From contig CM055266.1 in assembly GCA_029237695.1 (NCBI GenBank), forward strand, positions 13,409,805-13,473,804: a stretch of DNA of 64,000 bases. The letters run 5' to 3'. The notes under the pieces were generated by a model that did no database searches, was not told the origin of the DNA, and saw nothing but the letters and a program-made list of their open reading frames with translations. Shown piece by piece: positions 37,885-49,429 of the stretch (its first letter is position 1; every line of letters starts with the position of its first letter). This DNA comes from Conchocele bisecta. Lineage: Eukaryota; Mollusca; Bivalvia; Lucinida; Thyasiridae. The position numbers were made by a program, and so were the translations under genes.

Positions 37885-38371
37885 TTAAAGGTCAAGTAAA
37901 CCCCAAAATTAGTTTTGATTATAAAGATAGAGAATGCTAATACAAACTAAATGTCGAAAACCCTATGCATAAACATTCCAACTCATTAAAAAGTTTTGTA
38001 GATTTATATTTCTGCATAAATTATGCAAATTTTCCACCAATGCAATTACAAGTAATGCTCTTAAAACACATTTTACTGTGAATAAAAATGGTATTTTGCT
38101 TAGAATATTTTGTTTTATTATACATAAATAATTTCATAGAATAAAATGATGCAGGACATAAACATTCAAATTATTATAAATACATTTGAACAATTGTTGT
38201 TCATTATAATGGATATGCATATTTCAGCTAATTAAATATTTCAAACCTTTGTAACATTTTAATTATTTGTTCTTTTTTATGCGGATTTTGACATTTGGTT
38301 TGCATTGACATTATTTATTTTGGTACCTAAAATACTAAGACAAAAATTGTTGGTGTTTACTTGTCCTTTAA
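37885..38371. mobile_element. TTAA-flanked MITE
   Basis: Ends are TTAAAGGTCAAGTAAACCCC and, inverted, GTGTTTACTTGTCCTTTAA. The TTAA at both edges suggests piggyBac-type insertion. In segment A only the left ~440 bp (from 24,474) is present, with the satellite beginning where the right part should be. Confidence 0.75.
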
Positions 38372-38414
38372 GACTAGAAAGTTATTCGACTGATGTTAAT
38401 CACGCTGGTGCTGA

Positions 38415-38779
38415 TTGGTTGAAATATTGGTTGGGCTTAACGGCCCTAATCAACAGCTAAGGTCTTTTAAGGCCGGGCCAACAAGTTGAAATATCCCGTA
38501 TTCAACCTGTCCATAATGAGGGAAATTCCCAAAATCAGAGCTCAATAGTTACAGAAATATATATTCAGCCCTGAAATTAGAATATCCTGACCCATGCCAC
38601 ACCAGAGTCACTTAGCTCCAACCTCAAAAGTAATAGGACTAGCTCTAATCTTATTACTTTCTTAATGGGGTATAACAAGAGTTAGCTCTCAAGTATCAGG
38701 AGCCAAAATGTACATGAGGGCCAAACCATGAACGCCGATCGGTAAATTATCCTTCGCATGCTCCGAACCATCCACCGAC
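38415..38779 (-). mobile_element. SINE copy with 14-bp target duplication
   Basis: CACGCTGGTGCTGA repeats at 38,401-38,414 and 38,780-38,793. The interior matches the SINE body, with small deletions. Orientation is the same as all other copies. Confidence 0.88.
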
Positions 38780-38799
38780 CACGCTGGTGCTGAATAACA

Positions 38800-39255
38800 C
38801 TATCAATCACTGTTGCATATGCTAATTATGTCACTATAACCTATTTTTTAAATAACATTTGTAGTGGTATAAAGCGCGGGGGCATATTGACTGCCTGTCT
38901 TTGTTATTATTATTATTATTTCTATTATTGAGCCTGAGGGCAAAGATCAAAATATAGCTTGCACTGATATCGAAACAGATTTTGACAAAACTTTTGGGGA
39001 TGATGATTATCCATGTGATCATTTTAAAAATGTATGAAAGCATTCCAACAAAAGATAAAACTAGGTCAGTCACTCAGACTCCCTCTGTTTGAGATGGGTT
39101 ATTCCAAGATTCAAGACGACTGGACATACAGTTTTTCAGAAAATGAGCTAAATGCAAAAACTTAACGTGGAAACGCTGTACCTATGTCCCACTTCTGCTA
39201 ATACAGATGTAAAAAAAGAAAAAAATTTACAGTAATCCATTACACTTGGCAGATT
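38800..39255. other. Intergenic, no gene seen
   Basis: Contains an ATT trinucleotide run near 38,904-38,925. The 79-codon minus frame here has a hydrophobic stretch but no family features or splice context. Confidence 0.45.
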
Positions 39256-39259
39256 GATT

Positions 39260-39650
39260 ATTGATTGTTGGTGTTTAAACGGCCTATCAACAGCTAAGGT
39301 CATTTAAGGCCGGGCCAACGGGTTGGAGTAGCCCGTATTCAACGTGTCCATAATGAGGAAAATTCCCAAAATCAGAGCTCAATATTTACAGAAACTATAT
39401 ATTCAGCCCTGAAATTAGAATATCCTGACCTGGTGCCAGGCCCATGCCACATCAGAGTCACTTAGCTCCAACCCCAAAAGTAATAGGACTAGCTCTAATC
39501 GTATTACTTTCTTAGGGGAATAACAGGATTTAGCTCTCAAGTATCGGAAGCCAAAATGTACAGGAGGGCCAAACCATGTAAGTCGGCATTCCGGTAAGGA
39601 TGAACCCCGATCGTTGAATTACCCGTCACATACTCCCGACCAACCACCCA
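39260..39650 (-). mobile_element. SINE copy, target duplication not resolved
   Basis: Full-length match (GGTGTTTAAACGGCCTATCA at the left; AACCCCGATCGTTGAATTAC at the right). Neighbouring bases give no convincing duplication, so the ends may have decayed. Confidence 0.8.
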
Positions 39651-40233
39651 ACAAATTGTAGTGTACTATGGAGGTTTTATTTTATTAAAGGTGTTATATA
39701 TATGTACTAGTATTTTTGTTCAATATGAAAATATTCTAATCAAGTGATATTTTTATAGTTTTCAATGAAACTATAGTAAACTACGTTTGTACATCCGTTC
39801 TACCCTGTGATCAGAGTGCTTTAAAAAAGAAACAAGCAGGACAAGTCTTAGTTACATTGTTTAATATAACTGAACACAGAAACTTGAACAAAACCTCCCT
39901 GGAGACTAGGTTGTCAAACCAAGAGGCCCTGATAGGCCTATATTGTTCCCATGAGTATATGGACACAAATAAGATATACTGTCCTGAAGACATATGTCAA
40001 GAGTGGCATATAGTGAAAATAAGCCCTGCCCACAGCAGCCATGCTTTTGACGTAATTATCTGACCTAAACAATATTGGTAGAGGGTCAGCCAAGGTAAAA
40101 TTATAATGAAATCAGTCCAGTGGTTTCAGACATATATACATATTGTCAAAATAAGTCCCATGTTTTCCGATGGAATGAACACTCATGGTAGAGGGTCATT
40201 CTCATCCAATTATTTTAAAATCGGCCTAGTAGT
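39651..40233. other. Probable old repeat tail, no gene
   Basis: Two phrases of one type (GGTAGAGGGTCA ... AATTATAATGAAATCAGTCCAGTGGTTTC-like; again near 40,190) indicate a decayed repeat. Frames of 60-68 codons on both strands overlap each other and are not supported. Confidence 0.45.
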
Positions 40234-41504
40234 TTAAAGGAATATTATTACAATATAGTTACATTTGATGCCAATTATTTTCATTGAATTTTTCAATCCG
40301 AATTTACATTTTATATACAAAGTGCAATAACTTACAACTAGAAAATAAGACACTACATGGCCGTGGCCCGCATGTCGCGCCCGCCCTGCGTTGACGAAAA
40401 TCTTTAACCGGAAACTTTAACCGGACACACGAACGGACGGATGGACGTACGGACGCCAAAGTGAAGACTATGTCGAATAGAATGAAAATATGGATGATGA
40501 CAAACACTCGTGAAGTTTCAAGGCAATGGATGATGTAGGTGCAGATATATAGTACATCGAAAAACTTTACCAAATTTAAAAGACTAGATGGCCGCAGCCC
40601 GCATGTAGCACTTGCCGAATGTTGACCAAAACACTCGGACAGACGTACGTACTGAGTACTACTGACGGCCACCAAGGTGCAGACTATATCGCGTTGTCCG
40701 CAAGCGGGCAACTACAAAAATCGAATGAGGGGAATTAACAATGGCCGTTGTTGGGAGGTGACCGCCTAGGAGAGGTGACCGTTATGGGAGGGTGGACTGT
40801 ACAAGATATAATTGAACGACCTTAAGCTTAGGGTTGAGCGGTGGTATGCATCTTTTACAGAATGAAGCAAGATGATGATAAGAAGACGTGTGCGGAAATA
40901 GGTAAAGGACAGGCTTGAACTCACGCCCCTAAGGTTTTTGAAGCTATATGAAAGTTTGTAACTACAGTTGAGCATGCGCAGCAAAACATCTGGCTTCTAT
41001 AAGTTATGTACATTGTTGTCTTCATTGATGCGGACCTCCGACAAGTCAACTGGTTTCATTTATATACATTAAAAGAGAGACACAGACGATTGTGTTATTT
41101 TTTCAGCGTACACACTAATGCACATTTTGTTAGTTGACGACAATCTAGCAAAATGTGCGTTAGCGCGTTTGTTGAGAAATGAACACAATCGTCTGTATAT
41201 TTCTTTAAATGCATATAAATGAAACGAGATGGCTTAGTGGAGGTCCGCATCAATGAATACAGGAACGTGTGTAACTGGTAGAAGGCGGATGTGTTTCTGT
41301 GCATGCGTAATTGTAGTTACAAAATTTCACATAGCTTCGAAAACATTAGGGTCGTGAGTTCGAGCCCGTCCCCGACCTCTTTTTTCGTTATTTTCTAGTT
41401 GTATGTCATTGCACTATGTACATAAAATGTAAATTCGAATTGAAAAAAATGCAATAAAAATGTTTTGGGTCAAATGTAACTATATTGTAATAATATGCCT
41501 TTAA
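40234..41504. mobile_element. 1.27-kb TTAA-flanked foldback element
   Basis: Inverted termini of ~115 bp: TTAAAGGAATATTATTACAA on the left and its near-inverse ending TAATATGCCTTTAA on the right. TTAA lies at both edges. The interior holds two degenerate CCGCATGT..GACGGAC blocks (40,350-40,720) and a second large palindrome. Confidence 0.8.
40895..41390. repeat. Inner ~500-bp palindrome with tRNA-like ends
   Basis: The arms 40,895-41,125 and 41,150-41,390 are inverse copies (GGAGGTCCGCATCAATGAA; CGCATGC; ATAGCTTC; TTAGGGNCGTGAGTTCNAGC). Each arm has a B-box-like GAGTTCGAGCCC close to its outer end and GGCTTAGTGGAGG farther in, as if two tRNA-derived SINEs sat tail to tail. Confidence 0.7.
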
Positions 41505-41763
41505 GACAAGAATGTTAAATTTCTTACTATTGGTTACCGTGACAACTAAATGACCTAATGGTCCAACCAATCAAATTCTGGTCAAGTTTGGCAACATTCC
41601 AGCAAGTAGTTTCTAGATCTTATTTAATGGTGTTTTTTTTTTCATTTGACCTACTGACCAAGTTTTTCAAACAATAAAAATTCTCTGAACAGTTTTGCTT
41701 TCCCCCACCAAAATATGCTTCCTGTGAAATTTCATCAAAATTGGCCCATTGGTTTTAGAGGAG

Positions 41764-42137
41764 TGAGTATTGGTGTTTAACGGCCTATCAACAGATAATG
41801 TCATTTAAGGCCGGGCCAACGGTTTGGACTATCCCGCATTCAACCTGTCCATGATGAGGGAAATTCCCAAAATCAGAACTCAATATTTACAAAAACTATA
41901 TATTCAGTCCTGAAATCAGAATATCCTGACCTGATGCCAGGTCCATGCCACACCAGAGTCACTTAGTTTTTGCCCCAAAGTAATAGGATTAGCTATAAGC
42001 TTATTACGTCTTAATGGAGCATAACAGGATTTAGCTCTCAAGTACAGGGGACATGTAAACGAGGGCCAAACCATGGAAGTCGGCATTCCGGAGAGGATGA
42101 ACCCCGATCGTTAAATTACCCATCACATGCTCCCCAC
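41764..42137 (-). mobile_element. SINE copy with 14-bp target duplication
   Basis: TGGTTTTAGAGGAG repeats at 41,750-41,763 and 42,138-42,151. The body matches the family. The target is a phrase (CCCATTGGTTTTAGAGGAG) typical of decayed LINE-tail DNA. Confidence 0.9.
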
Positions 42138-42639
42138 TGGTTTTAGAGGAGATGTTGTTTATCAAGTGTGAACAGACGGACAATGGACAGTGGGTGATCA
42201 CAAGAGCTCACCTCGCAATGCATACTCAGGTGAACTAATAATAAACAAGTTGCACTCTGCATGGGTTAACTCATTTCAGACAGGACATACATTCACTGGC
42301 ATGGGAATTGCAAAAACATATTTTTTTTCTTTTTCAACATAAGTATATACTTTGACAATTCATTTGAACTGTCCCATCAAGATGGTCTAAATGGTATCCA
42401 CAGCATATACTTTCAATGAGAAACTAAAGCAAGTGAGCAGTGACTCACGTATGTCCACAGCCACTGTACCACCAACACAGCAATGCGTACCTGGGCTCGT
42501 ATTTATTCAGGTTTGAAATCTTAGCTACTAGAACATTATACTAGAATTGTGGCATATCAGCACATGAATGCCCCTGCTGGCAGCCAATGAAAAGCGAGGG
42601 CACATTTGATTAGAAAATATATAAGTGAATGGCATTGAC

Positions 42640-43210
42640 CTTGGGGTTATACCTGGGTTGGTAATTTAATGCTGAATGATGATGTGAATACATCATCTAA
42701 ATATGAATAATAAATACATGAACGAAAACATATGCTAAATGAAATTTACGAAATGTTATTATAACTGAATGACCTTGACTTTGGGGCTTAGTGGGGGCGT
42801 GGCATATTGTATAGAATGTGGTAAGTTGATGATATGAAGACATCAGCCAAACATGAAAATATTCCATAAAGGGAATCAGAAATGGGAAGGAATTTACGAA
42901 ATGTTAAGTTTATCGAACAACTAAGATAATTATAAGTGCATGGACTTGACCTTGGGCTTGAGCGCGGGTGGGGCACCTTGTGCAGAATGTAGCAGGATGA
43001 TGATAGGAAGACATCAGCCAAATATGAAAAGATTCCGTGAATTGAAACAGAAAAATGTTAAGTTTATCGAACAATGAAGCTATAGGTGAATGACCTTGAC
43101 CTTTGGTTTGATCAGGGGCAGGGAACATTGTGCAGAATGAAGCAGGATGATGATAGGAATACATCAGCCATATATGAAGAGATTCCATGGAGGAAAACAG
43201 AAATTAGAAT
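42640..43210. repeat. ~150-bp degenerate tandem repeat
   Basis: Three to four units carry GAATGACCTTGACTTTGGG, GCAGAATGTAGCAGGATGATGAT-like text, AAGACATCAGCCAAATATGA and AATTTACGAAATGTTAAGTT. A relative lies at 44,090-44,260. The minus-strand frames (PRSSPRSSP etc.) are repeat products. Confidence 0.75.
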
Positions 43211-45130
43211 GAATTTACAAAATGTCAAGTGTTTGTGATGCACGTGACTGGTAACACTATAGGCCCGATCACCATTCAGTGGGCACAAATTGATTAACTT
43301 CCAAACTATTTGTTTTCAAGTACTGACATTTTCATGGCCACTGGAGTTTGTCATTCCATATGACTGACACAAATTTTACAGTATTTTGTTTACTTATGAG
43401 ACAATGTTTAGATTTAGAGTAACTATTGAGTTTCAAGAATGTATTCTTGAGTTTCAATAACGTATATGAAACTTATTTTGGTATAATAAGAAATCCAAAC
43501 GGATAAATGTGAGATTGTCTGTGATATAGAATGACCAACAATAGTTTGTAAAGCAAGACATTGTAAGCACGAGTACGCTGGGAATATGACTAGTCTAAAG
43601 GGAGGAATATATCTCCCAGGGTTTTTTCTTTTATAAAAAGTAGGTTCAGGAAAGGGTCTTTTAGACCACTATAGTAGCAAAAGTAACATCACATGGTAAG
43701 GGAATAAAAATATAAATTTATAAAATAAAATATAATCTTCCTACAGAAGATTAAAATAGCTAAATATAAAATAAGTTCAATCATACATAATGTTAGTTCT
43801 TTGTGAGCCAGTCACAAATTTATGTGAACTGCATGAAACTAGATGTTTCGATAAAATCGACAGATGCTCCAGATGCTGCTTTTACTTTAAATAAAAACAA
43901 ATTTGCAAACACTTTTAAAACAAATTGGACCTTAACCATGCATTGGCATGAAGGCTGCACATATCAAGCATGGAATACAGATATGGATGATGATATAGAT
44001 GTATGCAAAGTATCAAGTAAATAAACCAAGAGGTTACAAGGATGTGAAGCTAAAACTTTCATGCTAAACCTGTAACACAAGTAAGTCATTGATCTTGATC
44101 TTGGGCGTGGGGCCAGCATGGATGGACCACGGTATGAAAGTATGGATAATGATACAGATGTATACAATGTTTAAAGTGAATCCATCATAATTTACAAAGT
44201 TAAAGCAAACACAAAAACATTTAAAGCAAATATCAAAGTCATTGGACCCTGACATTGGGTTTGGCAAAAGACAACAATTGGTTATATTTAATGTCTGTTT
44301 TCTTTCTCGAAATGTTTTCATACTTCACTTGTGCCTTTGCATAGACGTCAACCTTCATTCAAAAGATGTTCCATCCCTGCGTACATTTGAAAAATGGGAC
44401 ATATTAGGAAATTATATCCTAGCTGAAGAGTCCTTCACCTCGACTAAGTCAAATGATGACCGATTCGAACAGTCTCGCATGTATTTACTTTAAACAATAT
44501 TTGATTAATTATGGTATTATGGTTTCAAGCTGACCTGTTCGCATGACCTTTCATCTTTCACAATTAACATACGTAATTTGGACTGTTCTATGTTCATAAA
44601 ATCACACAAAACTAGTCGGTATGCCAAGGACCTATATCATGTCGTTCATAAATGGGCCCCGATTTCGAAAAGGGATCTTATGACATTGGCTCAACTTACA
44701 GCATCAGCACATTTACACATTTGAGATTATGGTCGGTAATCACTGTGCTGATGGTGATAAAGCACACTGGCAACTGAAGAGTGAGCAATTGCGCATACTG
44801 ATCTGGGACTATGTTGATCACTTGTCATAAGGTATGTTTTCCCATCTGGCGGCCCAAATATAGCTGTCATCATGCCATGTGTAGATGTCAAATAAAACCG
44901 GTTTAATATATAACGGTTATGTGAATGATTGCGAGTTACAAGTAACGGCAAAACCATTGCACCCCTATCTGTAAAATGAACTCATATTCGGGTCAAAGGT
45001 CAAGCCGACAGGTCAGCTTGAATCTACAATACATGTATAAGACAATACACACTAAATAATGGGAGTTGACCGAAAGCATTACTTATCGCGGTCATCTCCT
45101 TATTGCAGGCACTACACAGAGGCAAGGTAC
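43211..45130. other. Intergenic, no supported gene
   Basis: AT-rich, with one relative of the preceding repeat (44,090-44,260) and a loose inverted pair (TTTCAAGCTGACCTGTTCGC at 44,523; GCCGACAGGTCAGCTTGAA at 45,004) bracketing a weak GATCTGGGACTATGTTGATC hairpin. Frames at 43,803-44,024 and 44,242-44,493 have no recognisable features. Confidence 0.45.
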
Positions 45131-45134
45131 GGTC

Positions 45135-45345
45135 AATATTTGGAGCGCAGTGGCCTAGGGGTTAGAGCGTCGGGCTTCTGATCCAAGGGTCGTAGGTTCG
45201 ATTGGAGGCGTTGCGTGTCTTTGAGCAAGACATTTTATCCACACTGCTTAAGTTTATCCAACTGTAAACGGGTACCGATAATCGTAGTTGCTCAGTGACT
45301 TGCATTGTGACTTGTTGACTTCAGTTTTGTGATGTTCTCTTATCT
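45135..45345 (+). mobile_element. tRNA-derived SINE
   Basis: A-box-like GTGGCCTAGGGGTTAG and B-box-like GTAGGTTCGATTGG, then TGTCTTTGAGCAAGACATTT, ATCCACACTGC and AACTGTAAACGGGTACC. This is the same body as the SINE at 14,253-14,470 with a different head. Confidence 0.8.
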
Positions 45346-46260
45346 CATTTATTATAGTTTTGTTTGAGCATTTCACTTATTTATCATCATTATACAATTG
45401 TATTTTCTTTGTTTATAGTGACTATTATTCGTTATTGTTACTTGTGATTTTGTTCCAGTTTCATGTATTGTCCCGTAGAGACACGATGGCAGGGTAAGTG
45501 GGAGGTTTGCGGCGCCGCGCTAACCAGGTTTAACACCCCAGTGGAGATATCTTCACTGACCGTTCCAAGGCGGAAGCCTTGTTGTCGTGTCGTCTTGTGT
45601 TTTATTGTTTCTAAATTTTATCTGCTAGGACCGTTATTATTTTCTTAGTGAATCTTTGGGGGAATTGTTTTGTGGAGCTTTTGTTGTATTTTGTCTTTTT
45701 TTTTGCTATTGAATGTTGTTATTGGTTTTGTTGGGGACCGTACACCGCTGGTTGTGGAGTGCAGTTTTGCCATGTTGAAGGCTCTGCAACCACCTTTGTA
45801 CCCGTGCCATAGTTATATATGGTTGTATTGTTACCGTTTAGTTTGTCCTTGCTCATTGGCCCCTTTAGGGTTTATATCTCTATTTTGCGTGTAGAAAAAA
45901 TATATACTTACTTGAGAATACATATCAGTGATGCAAGAATTGAGGGTAAATACGAATTACCGGCTTCTCTCTAAAATCAAAATGGGCCAAATAGAAGTTA
46001 TTAAATATAGCTTAAGTATGAGCATAAGCTCATAATCGGTATCTATATAATTAAGTCATTAAGTCAATAGTACCTATACATTGATATAATACCAACTGTA
46101 TAATAATTCAAAATGCTAAGGCTATGGTATTCACATATTTGTTAAAGGGCATAGATGCATATATTAACATTAAAAGGAAAGTCTGGATGAGAGAAGAGAG
46201 AACGGGTTATTCGAGCCAGCATGTTACATTGTACATCCTATCAGAGACATATGAGCCAGA
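45346..46260. other. T/G-rich intergenic DNA
   Basis: 45,460-45,900 (GGGGACCGTACACCGCTGGT; TCTGCAACCACCTTTGTACC) reads like the non-coding tail of a dispersed repeat. The overlapping frames are low-complexity hydrophobic sequence. Nothing is identified in 45,900-46,260. Confidence 0.4.
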
Positions 46261-46317
46261 CTCTGAGAAAACCACATAATTGCTTGTCCGTAATTGGCCG
46301 AAAATGCTTTGCAAAAA

Positions 46318-46432
46318 TAACTATATGTTTCGTAAATAACGTCGAATGTTGGCAAACAAATTAATTCCGCATATGCTCAGTATTTTTTTGTCAACTTTCG
46401 ACGTCATTTACGGAAACTATATAACGTTTCAT
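46318..46432. repeat. Imperfect palindrome
   Basis: TATATGTTTCGTAAATAACG at the left pairs with CGTCATTTACGGAAACTATA at the right, around a ~70-bp centre. Similar GACGTCATTTACGGAAA motifs recur at 62,430-62,650. Confidence 0.65.
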
Positions 46433-46682
46433 CGATTTCATTTACGGCGATATACGTCAGTGCGATAAGGGTTGATATGTCATAGCCGGGCTCATATAAT
46501 ACATGTATTATATGTCTCTGATCATATATACATCTAGCATTACTCACAATAATATACACCGCCCCTGGGATATTACAATCATATTGGTAATATATTGGTT
46601 TTAATGAACAAAGTGCATCACATAACTATGGAGCAAAATGCATTGTTTCTAATATGTATGCTTGTGTGTTCATAAAGATTTG

Positions 46683-47470
46683 CTAATTAGTTTCATAGTT
46701 TTCTATATGTATGCCGAAAAGAAGTTGATGTTCGGTTATAGCTGTTGGTAGATTACGAAACTGTATGAGTCTTATATCAGAATAACGAGTGCAACTAAGC
46801 AAAACGTGGTCGGAACTCTCAATACAACCGCAGGCAGTGACTGGGTATAAAATTACGACGGAAAATGTGATCATTGAGAGAGCTACACTGTAGTCTAAGT
46901 CAACTCTCAATACAACCGCATGCAGTACAGAGTGGACTGGGTACAAAATTATAACGGAAAATGTGATTTTTGCATGAGATAGCTACACTGTAGTCTAAGT
47001 CAACTCTCAATACAATCGTATACAGTACAGAATGGACTGGGTACAAAATTACGACCGAAAGTGTGATAATTGAGATAGCTACACTGTAGTCTAAGTCTCG
47101 CATGTAGTATTTGACCCATTCCTGAGCCTACGTAATAGTAGTCTGGTATGACAGATGGTATTCCACTAATTGCTTGTTTAAATGCGGTCAATGATCGATT
47201 GTTTCGCACATACAAATCAATATTGTGACAGACTCAAAGAGTAGATGGGAACAAAGCATTGTAGTATATAGTTGTTCTGGTTTGGGGTATTTTAAAATGT
47301 TCAGAGTTCCGTAATGGCTAATTTGAGCCTTCGCCTACTCGTGGAGCGAGGATATTCGATATATATGTTGGGACAAGACCATTTACAATGTGTATAACAT
47401 TACATGTATGCATGATTTGGAATAGGATATTTAAAATGCGACGAATATGCCAATTGAGGATGATCGAGGT
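46683..47470 (-). pseudogene. LINE reverse-transcriptase C-terminal fragment
   Basis: Reading the minus strand with stops allowed gives HIVNGLVPTYISNILAPRVG, then PLRNSEHFKIPQTRTTIYYN, FPSTL, RNNRSLTAFKQAIS, PDYYYVGSGMGQILHARLRL and QCSYLNYHTFGRNFVPSPFC, ending CGCIESSDHVLLSCTRYSDI. This is the order of the thumb/C-terminal region of non-LTR retrotransposon polymerases: PxYL, LRN, FPST, LTAFK, HxRLRxxCSxLN, then a C-x-C...H...C knuckle. At least two in-frame stops are present, and the region around the knuckle is present three times (46,818-47,095). Dead, and truncated at both ends. Confidence 0.8.
46818..47095. repeat. Three ~90-105-bp tandem copies inside the LINE remnant
   Basis: Each unit runs from CTCTCAATACAACCGCA to GCTACACTGTAGTCTAAGTC and encodes (minus) LRLQCSxLN...FxRNFxPS...C. 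The units differ by indels that break frame, so the expansion is local duplication within one LINE copy. Confidence 0.85.
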
Positions 47471-48378
47471 CGTTCACACAACTTGTTCATTAAATATCGA
47501 TTATGTGTGAATATGTGGTCCTCAGACTGATTGTTCATTTGACTGCACTGCATGCTAGTTTTAAACATGCGTGCTTAGCTATGTTTAAATAACTCACATT
47601 TTTTTCTCGAATATCACTTTGTGTTGTAGACATTACCACAAATAATGTTATGTTGATTAAATTCACGCGCATTGTATATCAATATCATATGGCATGACTT
47701 CAGTTAAATTAAAGGTACTCTGTCACACTTAAGGTTTCGCAATAATTATATAGTGCTTGATAATGACAATGGCACACATATGCTACTATCAAGAATTTAA
47801 TTGACGCAGTTATTATTCCTGTTTATTTAAATATGCAAATATGTCAAAATATAATATGGTATGCTACATCGACATCTAGTTATCCATAAGATGAGTTTAA
47901 TAGCTGGATCGTTACAGAACACTATTGATATGCAATACCAAATTATCTCCCCTATATATTCATTTAAAATAAGGAATACACACATTATTACTAAACCAAG
48001 TGGAGCTTAATAATGGATTGAAAGTGTGCGTTCGATTGGTATTACTATGATGTATACTATAACAGTGAAAATTAGATATTGTTATTTTACAACATCATTC
48101 ATGACAGACCACCTGTAACATATTTATGTTTCTTGGTGTCTTTTGTGATGACGACAGTAAGGTATAATATTTTTTTAAATAACAAAAATGTGTTCATAAT
48201 ATAAAATCATTATTAATTATGATGAGTCATAGTTAACACAAATGATTTATATTATGGTGCTGACATGCAGTATCCCGCCAATAAGTAAGTAATCCGTGTA
48301 TATAATTGAATGTGTTGTTCCACATAAAACTTAACTTGATTACCTTACTGATATTGTCATAATGGTGATCACTGTCGC
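47471..48378. other. AT-rich intergenic DNA up to the second gap
   Basis: No repeat boundary, RNA gene or exon was recognised. Confidence 0.5.
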
Positions 48379-48878
48379 NNNNNNNNNNNNNNNNNNNNNN
48401 NNNNNNNNNNNNNNNNNNNNNNNNNNNNNNNNNNNNNNNNNNNNNNNNNNNNNNNNNNNNNNNNNNNNNNNNNNNNNNNNNNNNNNNNNNNNNNNNNNNN
48501 NNNNNNNNNNNNNNNNNNNNNNNNNNNNNNNNNNNNNNNNNNNNNNNNNNNNNNNNNNNNNNNNNNNNNNNNNNNNNNNNNNNNNNNNNNNNNNNNNNNN
48601 NNNNNNNNNNNNNNNNNNNNNNNNNNNNNNNNNNNNNNNNNNNNNNNNNNNNNNNNNNNNNNNNNNNNNNNNNNNNNNNNNNNNNNNNNNNNNNNNNNNN
48701 NNNNNNNNNNNNNNNNNNNNNNNNNNNNNNNNNNNNNNNNNNNNNNNNNNNNNNNNNNNNNNNNNNNNNNNNNNNNNNNNNNNNNNNNNNNNNNNNNNNN
48801 NNNNNNNNNNNNNNNNNNNNNNNNNNNNNNNNNNNNNNNNNNNNNNNNNNNNNNNNNNNNNNNNNNNNNNNNNNNNNN
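48379..48878. other. Second 500-N assembly gap
   Basis: Exactly 500 N. The ten bases TCACTGTCGC occur immediately on both sides, which suggests the two contigs overlap and the gap may be spurious. Confidence 0.98.
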
Positions 48879-49103
48879 TCACTGTCGCACAAATTCGTGT
48901 TGTAAATTACATAGCAAAGCTGTTTATCTCCAAGTGTCTGTGATAAGGCTAATTGTTCATGTAATGTTTCACATAAAATGGCATGTCCGGGATCAGGTGG
49001 TAAATGCAATGTGTAACGAATGTATGCACAGACCAACCTACAGACTTTCTTATTGTGAATAACAAATGTTATTGCATAATGATGGGTACAGAGATTAGCA
49101 TAC

Positions 49104-49305
49104 AGTGATGTCCTCGTAACACCTCGTTTGTACGCTACGTGGCGATACTTCAAGCAGATTCACATGGATGTGTTCAATCGCGTGTCCAGCAGTTGCTATT
49201 GTAGGGGAAAGGTTTCTTCTTGCGTTGTACGGTACTGAGGAGTTCGCATCATTGGACCAGTATCGCCACGTAGCGTACACACGAGGTGAAGAGAGGACAT
49301 CACTC
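49104..49305. repeat. Inverted repeat of a short coding-like block
   Basis: CCTCGTNTGTACGCTACGTGGCGATACT at 49,112-49,150 is the inverse of 49,256-49,290, so the peptide YRHVAYTRG or YRHVAYKRG is encoded on both strands facing apart. The spacer is ~105 bp. Confidence 0.8.
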
Positions 49306-49345
49306 AGTGGTAGTTTTCAACTATCCAATCTGCCACTAGATTCGA
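49190..49345 (+). pseudogene. Possible C-terminal piece of the PIN-like family
   Basis: The frame reads GERFLLALYGTEEFASLDQY, then RHVAYTRGEERTSLSGSFQL and SNLP. From memory this resembles the stretch that follows GCDTTS in the PIN-like family (an LxxLY...SLDxxR...LP pattern), which is the part missing at 21.2 kb. No overlap with the other copies allows a direct comparison here. Low confidence. Confidence 0.3.
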
Positions 49346-49429
49346 TGTTGCGGGTATTACCTACCGGTGTTGGGTCACATGATACCTTGTCAAAATTGAG
49401 AATACATATAAAACCTAAGTTAGACTAGG

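Larger units (their letters stand above)
30540..38324 (+). repeat. Segment B of a direct duplication
   Basis: Collinear with segment A (15,836-24,912), except for the missing 1.5 kb at 36,535/36,537, a ~45-bp loss near 31,910, extra bases near 32,245 and 34,895-35,085, and scattered substitutions. It contains the same integrase, MITE and PIN-like remnants. At the right it continues into 38,325-38,371, which completes a MITE that is cut short in A. Confidence 0.9.

Noticed and set aside
48233..49153. Long open frames across the second N run
   Set aside because: Same artefact. Only the short mirrored YRHVAY block outside the gap is of interest.
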